Source of the DNA: Salinicola rhizosphaerae
Lineage (GTDB): Bacteria; Pseudomonadota; Gammaproteobacteria; Pseudomonadales; Halomonadaceae
NCBI RefSeq assembly: GCF_014652715.1
Contig: NZ_BMZI01000010.1
Span: 4,337 to 36,690 of the forward strand
Reading direction: 5' to 3'
DNA: 32,354 bases
Below are positions 30,646 through 32,354 of this stretch, piece after piece. The notes beneath the pieces are model-generated. The model saw only the letters and a list, made by a program, of their open reading frames with translations. It was not told where the DNA came from and made no database searches. Both the position numbers and the translations under genes were made by a program. The number at the start of each line of letters is the position of its first letter. Within the stretch, counting starts at the first letter, position 1.

Positions 30646-32310
30646 ATGCATCGCATCAATAGTTTGATCACGGCCATGTCTCTGGCCATGGTGTCCTCGA
30701 CATCGCTGGCGAACGATCAGCCGATCGACGTCGTCCTGATCGGTGGTGGCACGATGAGTGCCACGCTCGGCACCTATCTCCACGAGCTGCAGCCGGACTG
30801 GAACGTCACTCTGTTCGAGCGCCTTGGACAGGTCGCCGAGGAGAGCTCCAACGCCTGGAACAACTCCGGCTCTGGACACTCCGCCTTCTGCGAGATGAAC
30901 TACACCCCGCAGCTCGAGGACGGCAGCGTCACCATCGACCGCGCGATCAAGGTAACCGAAGACTTCGAAGTCTCGCGCCAGTTCTGGGCTCACCAGGTCG
31001 ATCAGGGCGTGCTTCACGACCCAGCGTCGTTCATCACCAGCATGCCGCACATGAGCCTGGTGTGGGGCGATGCTCACGTCGATTTCCTGCGCAAGCGCTA
31101 CGCGGCGATGCACCAGCATCCGTTCTACTCGCAGATGGAGTACTCGGAGGATCGCGACCAGATTCGCCAGTGGCTGCCGCTGGTGATGGATGGCGCCGAC
31201 GACAATGCCCCGATCGCGGCGACGCGCATGCCGATCGGCACCGAGGTCAACTATGGCGAGATCACCCGCCAGTTGATCGCCTCGCTGGCCGATAACGACG
31301 ACTTCACGCTCTCGCTCAACAGCGAAGTTCGCGATCTGGCGCGCAACGACGACGGCACCTGGAAAGTGACGGTGGCGGATCTGGCCAAGGATGGCGAAGA
31401 GCACAGCGTCAACGCGCGCTACGTGTTCATCGGCGCCGGCGGCGCAGCCCTGCCGCTGCTACAGGCTTCCGGCATTCCCGAAGCCGAGCAGTACGCCGGC
31501 TTCCCGGTGGGCGGTCAGTTCCTCTACACCACCAATCCCGAGGTGGTCGCCCAGCATCAGGTCAAAGCCTACGGGCTGGCCGCCGAAGGCTCGCCGCCGA
31601 TGTCCGTACCGCACATGGACGCACGCATGCTCGACGGCCAGCCGGCGATCTTCTTCGGCCCGTTCGCGACGTTCTCGAGCAAGTTCCTCAAGAACGGTTC
31701 ATGGACCGATCTGCTTGGCTCGATGACGTTGAGCAATACGTGGCCGATGATGGAAGTCGGCATGGACAACTTCAACCTGGTCCAGTATCTGGTCGGCCAG
31801 GTGATGCAGTCCGATGAAGATCGCATGGACGCGCTCAAGCAGTTCTATCCGAAAGCGAACCCGGATGATTGGAAGCTCTGGACCGCCGGCCAGCGCGTGC
31901 AGATCATCAAGAACGATCCGGAAAAAGGCGGTGTGCTGCAGTTCGGCACCGAGGTGGTGGCTTCCGAGGATGGCACCATGTCAGCACTGCTGGGCGCCTC
32001 GCCGGGCGCATCCACCGCGCCGCCGATCATGCTGCGACTCTTGAGCAAGGTCTTCCCGCAGCAGGTGGAAAGCGCCGCCTGGCAGGGCAAGCTCCACGAG
32101 ATCATTCCCTCCTACGGCCAGCAGCTTGCCGACAACCCGGCACTGCTGCGGGAGCTGCGCCAGCGCACGGCAGCCTCGCTCGAGCTGAACAACGGCGACG
32201 CACCGACCACGTTCGAGCAAGCGGCAGAAGCCGAAATCGAAAGCGGCAACGTCCCCGACGAGTCGGCCATCGAACCGCAGGGTGCGGTCGCCGGCGACGC
32301 CTCGATCTAA
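30646..32310 (+). CDS. mqo: Malate:quinone oxidoreductase (with signal peptide)
   Basis: Mqo is a membrane-bound FAD enzyme that oxidises malate to oxaloacetate and reduces quinone, bypassing NAD-dependent malate dehydrogenase. The 554-aa product shows the FAD motif ([14 protein letters not shown], about 29-42), [20 protein letters not shown] (about 70-89), [30 protein letters not shown] and the conserved end region (SYGQQL). AAGGGA five bases before ATG 30646 fixes the start. The first 24 residues ([24 protein letters not shown]) look like a cleavable Sec signal, suggesting a periplasmic-side enzyme, unlike the cytoplasmic-side standard form. A Glu/Ala-rich tail of about 35 residues extends the C-terminus. 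Confidence 0.94.
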   Translation: MHRINSLITAMSLAMVSSTSLANDQPIDVVLIGGGTMSATLGTYLHELQPDWNVTLFERLGQVAEESSNAWNNSGSGHSAFCEMNYTPQLEDGSVTIDRAIKVTEDFEVSRQFWAHQVDQGVLHDPASFITSMPHMSLVWGDAHVDFLRKRYAAMHQHPFYSQMEYSEDRDQIRQWLPLVMDGADDNAPIAATRMPIGTEVNYGEITRQLIASLADNDDFTLSLNSEVRDLARNDDGTWKVTVADLAKDGEEHSVNARYVFIGAGGAALPLLQASGIPEAEQYAGFPVGGQFLYTTNPEVVAQHQVKAYGLAAEGSPPMSVPHMDARMLDGQPAIFFGPFATFSSKFLKNGSWTDLLGSMTLSNTWPMMEVGMDNFNLVQYLVGQVMQSDEDRMDALKQFYPKANPDDWKLWTAGQRVQIIKNDPEKGGVLQFGTEVVASEDGTMSALLGASPGASTAPPIMLRLLSKVFPQQVESAAWQGKLHEIIPSYGQQLADNPALLRELRQRTAASLELNNGDAPTTFEQAAEAEIESGNVPDESAIEPQGAVAGDASI

Positions 32311-32339
32311 CCCGCATGGCGTGACGACATTGGCCCCAC

Positions 32340-32354
32340 GCTGCCGCCGGCAGC
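32340..32354 (+). terminator. Hairpin after mqo, possible terminator cut by window end
   Basis: GCTGCC-GCC-GGCAGC is a 6-bp stem 30 bases after the mqo stop and ends exactly at the window edge, so whether a T tract follows cannot be seen. Confidence 0.4.

Overview
The window is chromosomal DNA from a moderately GC-rich gammaproteobacterium. The gene mix fits a halophilic Halomonadaceae-type bacterium (Halomonas, Salinicola or Kushneria-like): a three-subunit flavin/cytochrome c sugar-acid dehydrogenase, malate:quinone oxidoreductase, a LigD/Ku end-joining operon, phosphoketolase and Mn-catalase. That placement is inferred from gene content only. I saw no rRNA, tRNA, CRISPR array or prophage.

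Layout. 1-1010: the 5' part of an Lrp/AsnC regulator, then a broken IS3-family element that stops just short of the ribosome-binding site of a small unknown gene. 1037-4597: unknown 91-aa protein, YkvA-type protein, purine (xanthine/urate) NCS2 permease, a small Cas2-fold-like protein and an unusual SDR. 4859-8933: periplasmic gluconate 2-dehydrogenase-like operon (gamma, triheme cytochrome c, FAD/GMC subunit with a Cys cluster), closed by a strong terminator. 9092-14439: chaC, facing a tightly coupled NHEJ operon ligD-ku-ku. 14760-18443: ackA-xfp, which together turn sugar phosphates into acetyl phosphate and then acetate plus ATP. 18560-21751: Crp/Fnr regulator, CtaG-like and DUF2243 membrane pair, Mn-catalase. 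22236-25603: a debris-rich accessory stretch with a second Crp/Fnr regulator, an orphan HicB-like protein, a small secreted-protein gene killed by an amber codon, a Usp protein, the tail of a lost membrane-protein gene and a 3' fragment of chaC, followed by an intact paralogue of the killed gene. 25833-27253: a one-TM protein and a third Crp/Fnr regulator with overlapping 3' ends. 27400-27723: a gene-free block (see below). 27755-30099: DUF808 membrane protein, thioredoxin, gamma-carbonic anhydrase and a small secreted protein, all on the minus strand. 30646-32310: malate:quinone oxidoreductase with a signal peptide.

The most interesting item is the gene-free block at 27541-27723. Read on the minus strand it looks like a complete small-RNA gene of the CsrB/RsmZ type. 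A perfect TTGAT-N4-ATCAA palindrome is centred exactly 41.5 nt before a predicted start. About 133 nt follow with seven GGA motifs, three of them in AGGAN loops of clean hairpins, and then a strong terminator. Behind it lie two tandem 71-bp repeats, each starting with a further terminator hairpin.

Metabolic reading (inference): the dehydrogenase operon and Mqo feed electrons directly to the respiratory chain; phosphoketolase/AckA provides a carbon-saving acetate route; KatN-type catalase, ChaC, thioredoxin and Usp suggest stress handling; three Crp/Fnr regulators and the candidate Rsm-type RNA suggest regulation by metabolic or redox state.
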